Shown piece by piece: positions 1-7,963 of a stretch of 64,000 nt of DNA (position 1 is the first letter of the stretch; each line of letters begins with the position of its first letter). The stretch spans positions 216,739 through 280,738 of the forward strand of contig CAYNHQ010000004.1 in assembly GCA_964397255.1 (NCBI GenBank). Direction: 5' to 3'. The notes under the pieces were generated by a model. It had not been told where the DNA came from. It did not search any database and saw only the letters and a program-made list of their open reading frames with translations. The stretch comes from CAYNHQ01 sp964397255. GTDB lineage: Bacteria > Bdellovibrionota_G > JALEGL01 > DATDPG01. The translations under genes and the position numbers were made by a program.

Positions 1-823
1 TTTGAAAAAATTCAGCCGCTTTTTTGGGTTGTCCGGCGAGCAAATAGCATTCCGCCGCCTGACCGATATTTTTCAGCTCCTGAAAGACTTCCGCGGCGGA
101 CTCAAAGTCACCGGCCCATTTTAATAGACGCGCGGCGCGTTCTCCCGCCGCCTCGGTTTCCGGGCGGAAAGGTTCACCCTCAAGGCCATCCTGCATCTTT
201 TTTGCAGCGAGGAAGGCTCGATCGGCTGCGTCGGCTGCTTCATTTCGCTTCCCCAATTTTTCGAAGGTCTCGGCTGCATCACTGAAACGCGCAGCGGAAA
301 AAAAAGCGCATGCCGCACGTTCCAGATTTCCGCTTTTAATATAATAGTCACCCGTCAATTCCTTTTTCCCGGCCTTTTGAAGCGCTCCTTCGGCAAGGTC
401 GAATTGTTTTCGTTCAAAATAAATTTCCGCCGCTTTCACAAACTCGCCTCCACGCTCGTACAGTACCGCAGCTTTCTCCACATTTTTGCGCCGAAGCTGG
501 ATGTCGGCCGCACGACCGAATAAATTTCCCCTGATGAAAACATCCAGGGCTTGATCGATGTTTCCCAGTGCGATCAACCGATCTCCTGCTTGGGCGTATT
601 CGCCCACTCGCAGAAGCGAACGAATTTCGCGATGCCCGTACCAAATATTGAGAAGAGGAATCTTGGCACGAAAAGTAGCCCCTCTTGCACTCATAAAAAA
701 TCGATACAGGAAATATATGATGAGAATGAGGAAGCTCAGTTTTACAGAAGCATTCAGCCAAAAATGAGCCTGAATGACTTCCAGGGCCTGAGAAATAAAG
801 CTGAGGGATTGCGATGGGTTCAC
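1..823 (-). CDS. Membrane-anchored TPR-type protein, 3' end outside window
   Basis: An open reverse-strand frame runs from a GTG at 823 to the window edge with no stop, so about 274 N-terminal residues are seen. Residues ~25-45 form one hydrophobic segment (LSFLILIIYFLYRFF), followed by a basic stretch. From residue ~75 onward the sequence is a string of alanine-rich helical repeats with the TPR/SEL-like pattern (for example GDFESAAEVFQELKNIGQAA, then GQPKKAAEFFQ). An in-frame TAG just upstream (838-836) limits the start to this GTG or a later codon; no Shine-Dalgarno is seen. It diverges from ssb. The family is not recognised beyond repeat type; a scaffold or assembly role is only a guess. 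Confidence 0.7.
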   Translation of the reverse strand, partial: MNPSQSLSFISQALEVIQAHFWLNASVKLSFLILIIYFLYRFFMSARGATFRAKIPLLNIWYGHREIRSLLRVGEYAQAGDRLIALGNIDQALDVFIRGNLFGRAADIQLRRKNVEKAAVLYERGGEFVKAAEIYFERKQFDLAEGALQKAGKKELTGDYYIKSGNLERAACAFFSAARFSDAAETFEKLGKRNEAADAADRAFLAAKKMQDGLEGEPFRPETEAAGERAARLLKWAGDFESAAEVFQELKNIGQAAECYLLAGQPKKAAEFFQ

Positions 824-838
824 GTGATTTCGGGCCTA

Positions 839-882
839 GTTATACAGGGAGCCTTGACAAGCTACCAATCGAACCGTACCTA
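839..882. promoter_or_regulatory. Divergent promoter region between TPR gene and ssb
   Basis: On the minus strand TTGGTA (868-863) and TATAAC (844-839) are 18 bp apart and point to the TPR gene at 823. On the plus strand TTGACA (854-859) is followed 17 bp later by a poor -10 (TACCTA, 877-882) towards ssb. Matches were found by eye only. Confidence 0.35.
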
Positions 883-910
883 AAGCCAAATTCAACTTGG
901 GGAGGTTTTC

Positions 911-1339
911 ATGGCGGGCATCAATAAAGTGATTTTAATCGGACATCTCGGGGCGGATCCTGAAATTCGATATACGCAAGGGGGTGCGCCGGTGGCTAAC
1001 CTTCGACTCGCGACAAGCGAATCCTGGAAAAATAAAAACGGCCAGAAGGAAGAACGTACCGAATGGCATCGCGTCGTGGCCTGGTCGAAACTCGCCGAAC
1101 TCGCCGGACAATATCTCCAAAAGGGGCGGCAGATTTATGTGGAAGGCAGACTTCAAACCCGAAGCTGGGACGACAAAGATGGAAATAAACGCTACTCCAC
1201 CGAAATCGTCGCGACGAACATTCAATTTCTTGGTGGCCGGCCAGAAGGAAAAGAAGCTCCGAAGGATTTTCCCGCCGATCTTCCCCCGCCCCCTGACGAT
1301 TTAGGCACCACGGCAGGCGAAGAGGATATTCCTTTCTAA
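911..1339 (+). CDS. ssb: Single-stranded DNA-binding protein
   Basis: 142 residues. It coats single-stranded DNA in replication, recombination and repair and recruits partner proteins through its C-terminal tip. The OB-fold begins MAGINKVILIGHLGADPEIR and contains the family landmarks TEWHRVVAWSKLAE and GRQIYVEGRLQTRSW (to about residue 105). A short proline-rich linker leads to the acidic tip EEDIPF, the partner-binding peptide. The length is normal for a bacterial SSB. A strong Shine-Dalgarno (GGGGAGG, 899-905) sits 5 bases before the ATG. It is monocistronic here and convergent with the lipoprotein gene at 1457. Confidence 0.97.
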   Translation: MAGINKVILIGHLGADPEIRYTQGGAPVANLRLATSESWKNKNGQKEERTEWHRVVAWSKLAELAGQYLQKGRQIYVEGRLQTRSWDDKDGNKRYSTEIVATNIQFLGGRPEGKEAPKDFPADLPPPPDDLGTTAGEEDIPF

Positions 1340-1357
1340 CCGAGTGCGGGTAGAGTA

Positions 1358-1440
1358 GCGCGGGTGGCACCGATGGGGGGTTCCCAACCGAGTCTTTTCG
1401 CGAGATGGGTCCCAGGCCCCAGAGGTGACAGGACCCGCGC
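1358..1440. other. Long imperfect hairpin between convergent genes
   Basis: GCGCGGGT (1358-1365) pairs with ACCCGCGC (1433-1440), CACC (1368-1371) with GGTG (1424-1427), GGGG (within 1375-1380) with CCCC (1417-1420) and CCCA (1383-1386) with TGGG (1406-1409). This gives one rod-like fold of about 83 nt in the gap after ssb. It could be a small structured RNA or a bulky bidirectional terminator. No tRNA, SRP RNA or riboswitch signature was recognised and no clear U-tract follows. Confidence 0.4.
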
Positions 1441-1456
1441 AATAAACCGCGCTAAA

Positions 1457-1864
1457 TTATTCCTGTTGGGGGACGTCACGGGCTTCGTGAAGGAACCAGT
1501 TTTGTTCCTTGGGATCATATTTCCAAATTTGAAGCTCTTGGCGATATTTTAGATCTTGATCCGCGACATTATAGAAACTGAATTCCACGAGCACCGATGC
1601 GTTTTTCTTTTCCGCGTCCACACCCAAATCTACAATCGAATAGTCCACTACACGCGTGGTGCTTAGTTGCTTGGCCAATCGCTGCGCCATACTTCGGCGA
1701 ACATCGTCTGCTATGACCGCACTAGCCGCCGTCACACTCGACCATCGGACCGATCGATTGTAGGCCTCGGCCCGATCGGTCAAAAGCTCCACTCGCTCTT
1801 TTCCACAGCCAAGGAGTCCCAACAGAAGAACGATCGATAATTCTCGAAGATGCACGACCCTCAT
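1457..1864 (-). CDS. Small lipoprotein of unknown function
   Basis: 135 residues starting with ATG. Residues 1-19 are a lipoprotein signal peptide ending in the lipobox LLGC, so Cys20 should be lipidated. The mature part has a helical first half and a beta-rich second half (VDLGVDAEKKNASVLVEFSF) ending in a hydrophilic tail (DPKEQNWFLHEARDVPQQE), resembling small periplasmic NTF2-like or DUF lipoproteins, but no family is recognised. It lies 26 bases after the exported-protein gene at 1891-2433 and is probably co-transcribed with it. Confidence 0.75.
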   Translation of the reverse strand: MRVVHLRELSIVLLLGLLGCGKERVELLTDRAEAYNRSVRWSSVTAASAVIADDVRRSMAQRLAKQLSTTRVVDYSIVDLGVDAEKKNASVLVEFSFYNVADQDLKYRQELQIWKYDPKEQNWFLHEARDVPQQE

Positions 1865-1890
1865 TATCGCGGAGTCGGCGGAGTTGGCTA

Positions 1891-2433
1891 CTATTTGGGG
1901 CGATTAAAAATATTTGCCAGGGAATTGGTATTTTGTGTGCTGAGTCCCTGGCAGGCTGCGCAAAATTGCGGGATCACGCGACCCGTGGATAGGGAGCTAA
2001 AACGAGGATTTTTCATTTGCATGGACATTCGCATAATGGCACTGAGGTGAAGATATTTATCAAGGTACTTAAAAATGATGGCGCCAAAAGCATTCGACGA
2101 AAGATCCTTCCAAAAATCGAGGGAAAAAATACTCGAAAGACTCATTGGTGTGGGTTGCGCTTTTTGTCCGCCCAAACCCATATTCTGCATCATTTGAGCA
2201 TACAAGATGGCGCTGTAGGGATCGGCTGCCCCATTGCGTTGCAGAGCCAATAAAGTGGGGTCCATTTGAGGATAAATCCGGCTTGCCGCTCCAAAATCGG
2301 TTCCCCACTGATTTCCGGTTGCGCGCACATCGGACGGGGGCATTGTAGTTGTCTGAGGAATGCCGGCCTGGGCGGGCGAACCCAAAAGAATGAGAAGTGC
2401 CAACGTCCGGAATATGAGCAGAGCTCTGCGCAT
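1891..2433 (-). CDS. Exported protein of unknown function
   Basis: 180 residues from the ATG at 2433, chosen over an upstream in-frame start because it begins a classical signal peptide (MRRALLIFRTLALLILLGSPAQA, cut before GI) and has AGGA a few bases upstream. The mature part is low in charge, with a methionine/glutamine-rich stretch (YAQMMQNMGLGG) and a hydrophobic C-terminal half (SLDFWKDLSSNAFGAIIFKY) plus a CAAC motif near the end. No family is recognised. It probably forms a two-gene unit with the lipoprotein downstream. Confidence 0.7.
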   Translation of the reverse strand: MRRALLIFRTLALLILLGSPAQAGIPQTTTMPPSDVRATGNQWGTDFGAASRIYPQMDPTLLALQRNGAADPYSAILYAQMMQNMGLGGQKAQPTPMSLSSIFSLDFWKDLSSNAFGAIIFKYLDKYLHLSAIMRMSMQMKNPRFSSLSTGRVIPQFCAACQGLSTQNTNSLANIFNRPK

Positions 2434-2513
2434 CGATCCTATTCTACCGCAAGCCACATGCCAGCGAAGATCCAGGGACCTTAATATAACCCATTGAAAC
2501 CATGTACATTTTT

Positions 2514-3761
2514 TCAAGTTGCGGGGGCGGGCGATGCTGAAGTTTGGCACTGTCGCAGCACTTCCCTGGCCTCGCTCAATTTCGGATTAAGCTCCAAAGC
2601 ATGCTCAGCTGCCCGCCTTGCCTCACCTGTTTTCCCCAGAGCCAAAAGGGCCTGAGCCAGCGCAAGGTGTACATCGGCATAGCCTGGCTTCTTATCCGCT
2701 ACACGCCCGAAATGGCGTGCCGCCTCGGCGAACTCCCCCATCGCGAAAAGTAAGCGAGCATAATCCAGTCTCGCTTCGATGTAGCCCGTATGAATTCTCA
2801 GAGCCGCTTCCCAGCTCTTTCGAGCGGATTCCAGATCGCCCTCCGCCTGATGCAATAGGGCCAATTGATGGTGAAGGTCCGGGTAGTTGGGATGGCTCGA
2901 CACCAATTCAAGCAAACGGGTTCGGGCTTGGCTCACATCGCCTCCTCTCGCAACTGCTGTGATAAGTTGTAGCTCGCTCGAAATCGTTTTCGGCGAAGGA
3001 AGCGCCTCTGAGGATTCCCGTCGCTTGAGCGAGCCGAGCAATAAAATTCCGATGGCAATAATGGGAAGAAAAACAGCCAACGAAAAAATGCCGACATACA
3101 TCCACTTCTTGTCCAGATGCCACGCAGGGGGAGGGGGGAGAGGTTTTTCGACCTTTGTTTCGGCCGGGGATTCTTCCAGAAGCGCCTTTACCGCCGCTTC
3201 AGGGGACGATTTAAGCTCTTCTCCAGTTCCACTAGAAAAAGATGCGAGCTGATATTGGGCGCCCCGCTCCACGATTCGAATTCGTCCGGCCGTTTCATCC
3301 AGCCACATCTCTCCGAGGGGGTCGGGTGATCCGAGGGGGGCATAAACGATTTTCCAGGCATGGGGATAGGCCTCGCCGAACACCGTAACGGGTTCAATTC
3401 CTGAATTCGAGAAAAGGAAGTCCCCGCTCTTCCAAGTTTGACCCGCTTCGGCCGGTGTTTTGAAAAACATCAGAGGTTGATTACAACCCATCGCATTGGA
3501 GGGAAGTTGGCTCGCCTGACACTCGTACCAATCGCCATTGGAAGTGAAAACGAGGCGATTGTTTCCGTCGTCCCTACGAACGACGGCGACATTCACGCTT
3601 CCTTGACTGGTTGAAATGGTCGAGAAACTTTCCACATAATGATGTCGTTGGGGCGAACCATCGACTTGATAGGTCCATCGTGTTCCGACTTTTAGAGAGA
3701 GCGGAGCGGCCGGAAAGCTCATAAAAAGAATGGATCCAATGAAGAAAGCTCGAGTGGTCAT
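2514..3761 (-). CDS. Signal peptide, periplasmic domain, TM helix and cytoplasmic TPR protein
   Basis: 415 residues. The ATG at 3761 overlaps the moaC stop (ATGA), giving translational coupling. Residues 1-~22 are a signal peptide; a beta-rich periplasmic domain follows (KVGTRWTYQVDGS, GEMWLDETAGRIRIVERG). A single TM segment (IFSLAVFLPIIAIGILLLGSL) is followed by basic residues and then about three or four TPR units to the C-terminus (YPDLHHQLALLHQAEGDLES, YADVHLALAQALLALGKTGE). The layout suggests an envelope sensor or scaffold linking a periplasmic domain to cytoplasmic partners. The specific function is unknown, and its pairing with moaC has no obvious metabolic logic. Confidence 0.8.
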   Translation of the reverse strand: MTTRAFFIGSILFMSFPAAPLSLKVGTRWTYQVDGSPQRHHYVESFSTISTSQGSVNVAVVRRDDGNNRLVFTSNGDWYECQASQLPSNAMGCNQPLMFFKTPAEAGQTWKSGDFLFSNSGIEPVTVFGEAYPHAWKIVYAPLGSPDPLGEMWLDETAGRIRIVERGAQYQLASFSSGTGEELKSSPEAAVKALLEESPAETKVEKPLPPPPAWHLDKKWMYVGIFSLAVFLPIIAIGILLLGSLKRRESSEALPSPKTISSELQLITAVARGGDVSQARTRLLELVSSHPNYPDLHHQLALLHQAEGDLESARKSWEAALRIHTGYIEARLDYARLLFAMGEFAEAARHFGRVADKKPGYADVHLALAQALLALGKTGEARRAAEHALELNPKLSEAREVLRQCQTSASPAPAT

Positions 3762-4195
3762 TTGATTCGCTTCCAAGACCCGCTTCTTCCGCCACTTTTC
3801 TCAAGAAGCTCAATGCGATGAATCGACATTCCTCGGTCGAGAGATTTGCACATATCGTATATGGTGAGGGCCGCCGCCGCGGCGGCGGTGAGCGCCTCCA
3901 TCTCCACGCCGGTTTTCCACGTGACTTCGGCCGACGTACGAATTTCAATTTCAGAAGGAACCTCCCGAATTTGAAATTCCACATCAAGGCATTCCAGCGG
4001 AAGGGGATGGCAGAGAGGGAGAATCCGGGACGTTTCTTTCGCCGCTTGAATCGCTGCCACCTTCGCCACAGCCAACACATCGCCTTTGGGGACGGTTCCA
4101 TTCTGAATCGCGGCCAATGTCTTCTTCGATAGAGAAACGATGGCATGCGCAGAGGCCCGTCGAAGAGTCGCCTCTTTCGGACCGACATTGATCAT
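3758..4195 (-). CDS. moaC: Cyclic pyranopterin monophosphate synthase
   Basis: Converts the cyclic intermediate made by MoaA into cyclic pyranopterin monophosphate in molybdenum cofactor synthesis. Family blocks are KGDVLAVAKVAAIQAAKETS, ILPLCHPLPLECLDV and TIYDMCKSLDRGM, containing the conserved Lys, His and Asp of the active site. With the ATG at 4195 (GGGAG upstream) it is 145 residues, near the usual 155-160. A GTG at 4219 would add eight residues that match the conserved G-x-R-M start of the family, so that start is also possible. No other moa genes are in the window. It lies 64 bases after an unrelated lipoprotein gene. Confidence 0.93.
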   Translation of the reverse strand: MINVGPKEATLRRASAHAIVSLSKKTLAAIQNGTVPKGDVLAVAKVAAIQAAKETSRILPLCHPLPLECLDVEFQIREVPSEIEIRTSAEVTWKTGVEMEALTAAAAAALTIYDMCKSLDRGMSIHRIELLEKSGGRSGSWKRIK

Positions 4196-4259
4196 CCGAA
4201 CTTCTCCCGCGCGCTTCACGCCCAAGAGGTTACCTGACTTCTTTCGAATGAGAAGAGGG

Positions 4260-5369
4260 CTATCCTCGGGGCGGAGTGGAGGTCGCTGTCGAGGTCGTTT
4301 GAGTTTTATCGTCGTTGAAATCGAAAAACGTGTAACTGGTTCCTCTCGGACATTTTCCGCTCTGATTATCCAGGCCAAGCGCAATGCACACGGCGCTGGA
4401 TTCATCCAGCGGCTTCACATTGGCAACCTCATAGTTTGAATAATCGAGCAGTTTGAAATTTGGATTGCGGAACGCGATTGTGAATTTGCGTATCTCGTTC
4501 GGTTGATTGCTCGGGCGATAGGGCGCCGTGACCACATACGTGTCATAGGGCTCGGAGATGTTATTTTTGTAGGGTCCGTCTTCTTCCACCGCGAGTCTGG
4601 ATGCCAACCGAACGATTGAATGAATGGCCACACCGCTTGGGCAGTCTCGATCATCGTTATTTCTTGACCCTCCGCCCACCTCACCCGTGACATCGCAGAC
4701 GATTGTATTTTCCTGTACGTCTCTGGGAGAAACTGCGGAATCAAATTTGAGGACGACCAAATCCTGACTCGACAAAGGTTCTCCCGATTTTCTGGGTAGG
4801 TACATATGAGCCACAGGCTTTTCAGCGAATTCGAATGCCGAATCCGGATCGACTTGATAAAAGCTGTCCTGCGCGGGAGCTATTTTGAGTTTTTCTCGTT
4901 TCTTATTGTCGCTTCTTTCGAATTCGAGCGGCAACCGACTCAGCGTGATCGAAGATCCCCGTTCAAGCGGAGAGGCGCCGCCCTTCTTGGGAATCGGAAG
5001 GATGTATGCGCGTGTAATGCATCCACCTCCCTCATTCACCGAGGGCAGAGTAATTTTTCGCTGAACAAAGATGTCAATCGCCTCGCCCGAAGATTGCACA
5101 CCGGGCGTGGGTGTGACCGTAGGCGTGGCGGAAGGTTCCCCATTCGCGGAGCCAGATCCTGAATCATTGCCCATGGCAAACGCAGGATCCTTTTTAAGTG
5201 TGTACCCGTGTTGAATTTTTGACTCTGAAATGCACATTGCGCTCGAGATTTCATCCGTGAGCACCACATTGGTCGGAACTCGGTTAGATTTGCAGGAGGA
5301 TATAACCGCAAAGAGCAGAAATAGTGCGCTCACCTGGCGGAATTTGGAGTCGCTGAACCACATAGTCAT
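4260..5369 (-). CDS. Large lipoprotein of unknown function
   Basis: 369 residues. A signal peptide ends in the lipobox VISSC, so Cys26 should be lipidated. A Thr/Pro linker (TPTVTPTPG) near residue 85 separates a short N-terminal part from a beta-rich body with scattered cysteines (GGGCITRAYILPIPKKGGAS, ENTIVCDVTGEVGGGSRNN, GLDNQSGKCPRGTSYTFFD). The C-terminus is a short Ser/Thr tail. No family is recognised. It is upstream of and in line with moaC and the TPR protein, so the three may share a transcript. An outer-membrane-attached surface or assembly protein is plausible but unproven. Confidence 0.75.
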   Translation of the reverse strand: MTMWFSDSKFRQVSALFLLFAVISSCKSNRVPTNVVLTDEISSAMCISESKIQHGYTLKKDPAFAMGNDSGSGSANGEPSATPTVTPTPGVQSSGEAIDIFVQRKITLPSVNEGGGCITRAYILPIPKKGGASPLERGSSITLSRLPLEFERSDNKKREKLKIAPAQDSFYQVDPDSAFEFAEKPVAHMYLPRKSGEPLSSQDLVVLKFDSAVSPRDVQENTIVCDVTGEVGGGSRNNDDRDCPSGVAIHSIVRLASRLAVEEDGPYKNNISEPYDTYVVTAPYRPSNQPNEIRKFTIAFRNPNFKLLDYSNYEVANVKPLDESSAVCIALGLDNQSGKCPRGTSYTFFDFNDDKTQTTSTATSTPPRG

Positions 5370-5472
5370 CTATGTATTGGCAAGGAATATGCCTTAGAGA
5401 TAGCTTTGATTTCAACATGTTATAAGCGAAATGGGCTCGTAAAAGTGGGGTGTGAATTCCCACTGAGCTGAA

Positions 5473-5703
5473 TTATTCCACTATCTCAAGAACATAGCGG
5501 CGGTTTTGCTTGCCACCAACGGCATCAAGAATGGTCCGTACTGCGTTCGCGTTTGCCCCCCGCTTCCCGATCACTTTGCCGACATCGTCCTTCGAAACCC
5601 TTAATTTAAGTACGCAAGTATACGAACCGAGCGATTCTTCGACCACCACATCTTCCGGACGATCCACCAATGCCTTCGCGATCTGCTCAATTAGTTCCTT
5701 CAT
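5473..5703 (-). CDS. khpA: KH-domain RNA-binding protein KhpA
   Basis: 76 residues, a single KH domain of the YlqC/KhpA family, small RNA-binding proteins that pair with KhpB in many bacteria. It begins MKELIEQIAKALVDRPEDV and carries the GxxG loop VIGKRGANANAVRTIL. An ATG 12 bases upstream (5715) is possible, but GGAG lies just before 5703. In many genomes this gene sits between rpsP and rimM; here it stands alone between a lipoprotein gene and a symporter gene, all on the minus strand. Confidence 0.9.
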   Translation of the reverse strand: MKELIEQIAKALVDRPEDVVVEESLGSYTCVLKLRVSKDDVGKVIGKRGANANAVRTILDAVGGKQNRRYVLEIVE

Positions 5704-5835
5704 GGCCCGCTCCAATGCTGCTGGGTTCTTCTTTTTTTACGTACCATCCGCGCAAATTCAGAAGGAATCAAGGGAAGAATGAAGGAAGTGGGCCTGCGGA
5801 GAAGAGTTGGTTTTTGGTGTTTCGGCGAGAGCGAA

Positions 5836-7095
5836 TTAGTCAGTTTTTTCGGCTATAACGGCCGTTGCGGCGCAGCCGCTAAGGACATTTACGCAAGTGA
5901 GAATCGGATCTGTAAAAGGATCGATCGCAAGAAACAAAATGTGAGCAATTTCCATCGGGAGCCGAAGTGGATCGAGTACGATCGACAAAACGGAGAGCGC
6001 TGCCGCAGCCGGTACTCCGGTAACAGACATTCCGCTCAAAATAGAACCAAAGAGAACGATTAAATAGCCTTGTAAATTTAGATGAAGGCCATAGAGCTGT
6101 GTCATGAACATGCTTCCGAGTGAAAAATAAAGCACACTTCCCTGCGGATTCAAACTCACGCCGATTGGAACGACCAGTTTTGAGAGATTCGGCTGAATCT
6201 TCAGTTTGTCCTCCAGCGCTACGATCGAAACGGGAACTGTGGCAAAGCTCGAAGAGGTTCCCAATGCCACCACAATCGGTTCTTTAAGCGCAGAGAGAGT
6301 TGCGCGTATTGATTTTCGCGTGGCTCGAGAAATAATTAAAATGTAGGAGATCAAGAGAATGCTCGAGCCGATATAAACACAAAGAAGAAGTCTTCCCATT
6401 GCGAAGAAAATCCCAAGTCCTGTTCGGGAGACCTGCATGGTGAACATGCAAAAAAGGCCGAAGGGCAGTCCATACATGACCCAGCCGATCATTTTTAATA
6501 ACGCATCGAACAGTGACTCAATCACTCTCAGTGTGGTTTCACTGGAAGTGGTTCGGAGGAGCCCTAAAGCCATGCCGAGCAAGATGCAAAAGAAGATAAC
6601 CGGCAAATTTTTCCCCTGCGTGGCAGCCTCGAAAGGATTTATGGGGATCATCATTCGCACGAACCCGAGCATGCTTGGAGGTTCACTGGAGGCGATCGAA
6701 GAATTTCTAGATTCCTGCTCGGCAAGAATATTTCCAACTGCATTTTGGGAGGAATCCTTGAGTGCTCCGCCTGGATTTCCAACCATGCCTGTAATCATCC
6801 CTAGAAGCGTGGCTAAGAAAATGCCGAGCGCGAATACGATGATCAGCTTTCTCAAATAGGTCATCGCTTCCCCAGAAGAGAAAAGGCGACCCAATCCAGA
6901 CACGATTGCGGTTATCAAGATGGGCAATACACACATTTGGAGAAGCGCAAGGTAAAGTGCCGCGAATGTCGCCACTTTCGGGCCCAATGAAGGACGTAAA
7001 TGCCCGACTAAAATTCCAGCCACAGAACTCAAAACGATCGTTTTCGGACTTACGAGAACTCTGAGTCTATGATTTTTACTTGCGGCGCCACTCAT
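5836..7095 (-). CDS. Dicarboxylate/amino acid:cation symporter (DAACS/SDF family)
   Basis: 419 residues, multi-pass inner membrane carrier of the GltP/DctA superfamily, taking up glutamate-like amino acids or dicarboxylates with H+ or Na+. The serine-rich hairpin is VVALGTSSSFATVPV, and the second re-entrant region is PIGVSLNPQGSVLYFSLG, where most relatives have G-A-T-I-N-M-D-G. Near the C-terminus the usual N-V-x-G-D motif reads CVNVLSGCAA: the Asp that binds the substrate amino group or cation is missing. Substrate choice may therefore differ from glutamate carriers. Its ATG lies inside the 3' end of the binding-protein gene (20-base overlap), implying coupled translation. Confidence 0.88.
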   Translation of the reverse strand: MSGAASKNHRLRVLVSPKTIVLSSVAGILVGHLRPSLGPKVATFAALYLALLQMCVLPILITAIVSGLGRLFSSGEAMTYLRKLIIVFALGIFLATLLGMITGMVGNPGGALKDSSQNAVGNILAEQESRNSSIASSEPPSMLGFVRMMIPINPFEAATQGKNLPVIFFCILLGMALGLLRTTSSETTLRVIESLFDALLKMIGWVMYGLPFGLFCMFTMQVSRTGLGIFFAMGRLLLCVYIGSSILLISYILIISRATRKSIRATLSALKEPIVVALGTSSSFATVPVSIVALEDKLKIQPNLSKLVVPIGVSLNPQGSVLYFSLGSMFMTQLYGLHLNLQGYLIVLFGSILSGMSVTGVPAAAALSVLSIVLDPLRLPMEIAHILFLAIDPFTDPILTCVNVLSGCAATAVIAEKTD

Positions 7096-7945
7096 TTGTC
7101 TTCACATACTTTGTCATCCAGCCGCTGAGCGTTCCGTCGTATCGAATCACATCCAAATACGAATTTAACCAATGGAGCAGATTCTCATTCTTCCAATTCA
7201 CCGCCATCGCCTTCGGATCTAACTTGTCTGGCAAGATAATTTTATGAACTTGGATAGCGTATTTTGGATTCCGAAATTCCCAATCGCTCACCGTAACGTC
7301 CTGGTGTAAGACCGCCGAGAGATTTCCGCGAGCAACATCAACGTACATTTCATCAAAATCTTTATAGATCTTGAGCTCCGCGTTTGGATAATTGGCTTTT
7401 GTGAATTCGGAATAGGCATTCCCGGCCACCACACCCATGGTTACACCTTTGTTGTCTAAGAATTCGATGGAATCCGGCCCTCTCCCTCGTTGGGCCTGCG
7501 CGATTCGATTCACCAGTAACACTTCGGTGAGCGTGGCATAGGCATTCGTGTATTGAACCCGCAACGCTCGTCTCGGCGTAATACTTATGCGCGAGATCGC
7601 CACGTCGGCCTTGCCTGCTTCGACTTGGTCGAGAAGTTCATCGAAGGTTTTGGCGGTTCGAAGAAAATTAACTTTCACTCCAATTTTGCTGGCGATGTCG
7701 CGTGCCATTTCCACATCCAGACCGATTAACTGACCCGATGAGGTGGTCATAAAAAATGGTGCACTGTCCTTTTGGTGCATCGCCACGACGATGGATCCAT
7801 TCTTTATGATGCGCGCCAGATCAGGCGCACCTTCCATTCCTTGGGCGACAAACGGCAAGATAAACACGAAAACGAAGAATCGCAGCGAATCCACGAAATG
7901 AAAATAATAGCCCAACTCACGATGATGTCCATAACCGGTAGCCAA
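7076..7945 (-). CDS. Periplasmic solute-binding protein, family 3
   Basis: Up to 289 residues; the type-3 amino-acid-binding fold is clear from IIKNGSIVVAMHQKDSAPFF, GQLIGLDVEMARDIASKIGV, AGKADVAISRISITPRRALR and YDGTLSGWMTKYV. The first possible start is TTG at 7945, with no ribosome site; a GTG 51 bases further in would begin a compact signal peptide (DSLRFFVFVFILPFVAQG) and is equally plausible. No ABC permease or ATPase is adjacent. Instead it overlaps a secondary symporter gene, suggesting either a binding protein feeding that carrier or a sensor role. It diverges from ftsY with only 18 bases between the assigned starts. Confidence 0.85.
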   Translation of the reverse strand: MATGYGHHRELGYYFHFVDSLRFFVFVFILPFVAQGMEGAPDLARIIKNGSIVVAMHQKDSAPFFMTTSSGQLIGLDVEMARDIASKIGVKVNFLRTAKTFDELLDQVEAGKADVAISRISITPRRALRVQYTNAYATLTEVLLVNRIAQAQRGRGPDSIEFLDNKGVTMGVVAGNAYSEFTKANYPNAELKIYKDFDEMYVDVARGNLSAVLHQDVTVSDWEFRNPKYAIQVHKIILPDKLDPKAMAVNWKNENLLHWLNSYLDVIRYDGTLSGWMTKYVKTNEWRRK

Positions 7946-7963
7946 AAAAAGAGGTGAATGGTA

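Noticed and set aside
1361..1371. GGGTGGCACC resembles the T-box antiterminator core
   Set aside because: The gap lies between two convergent genes, no aminoacyl-tRNA synthetase or amino acid gene follows, and no specifier stem was found.
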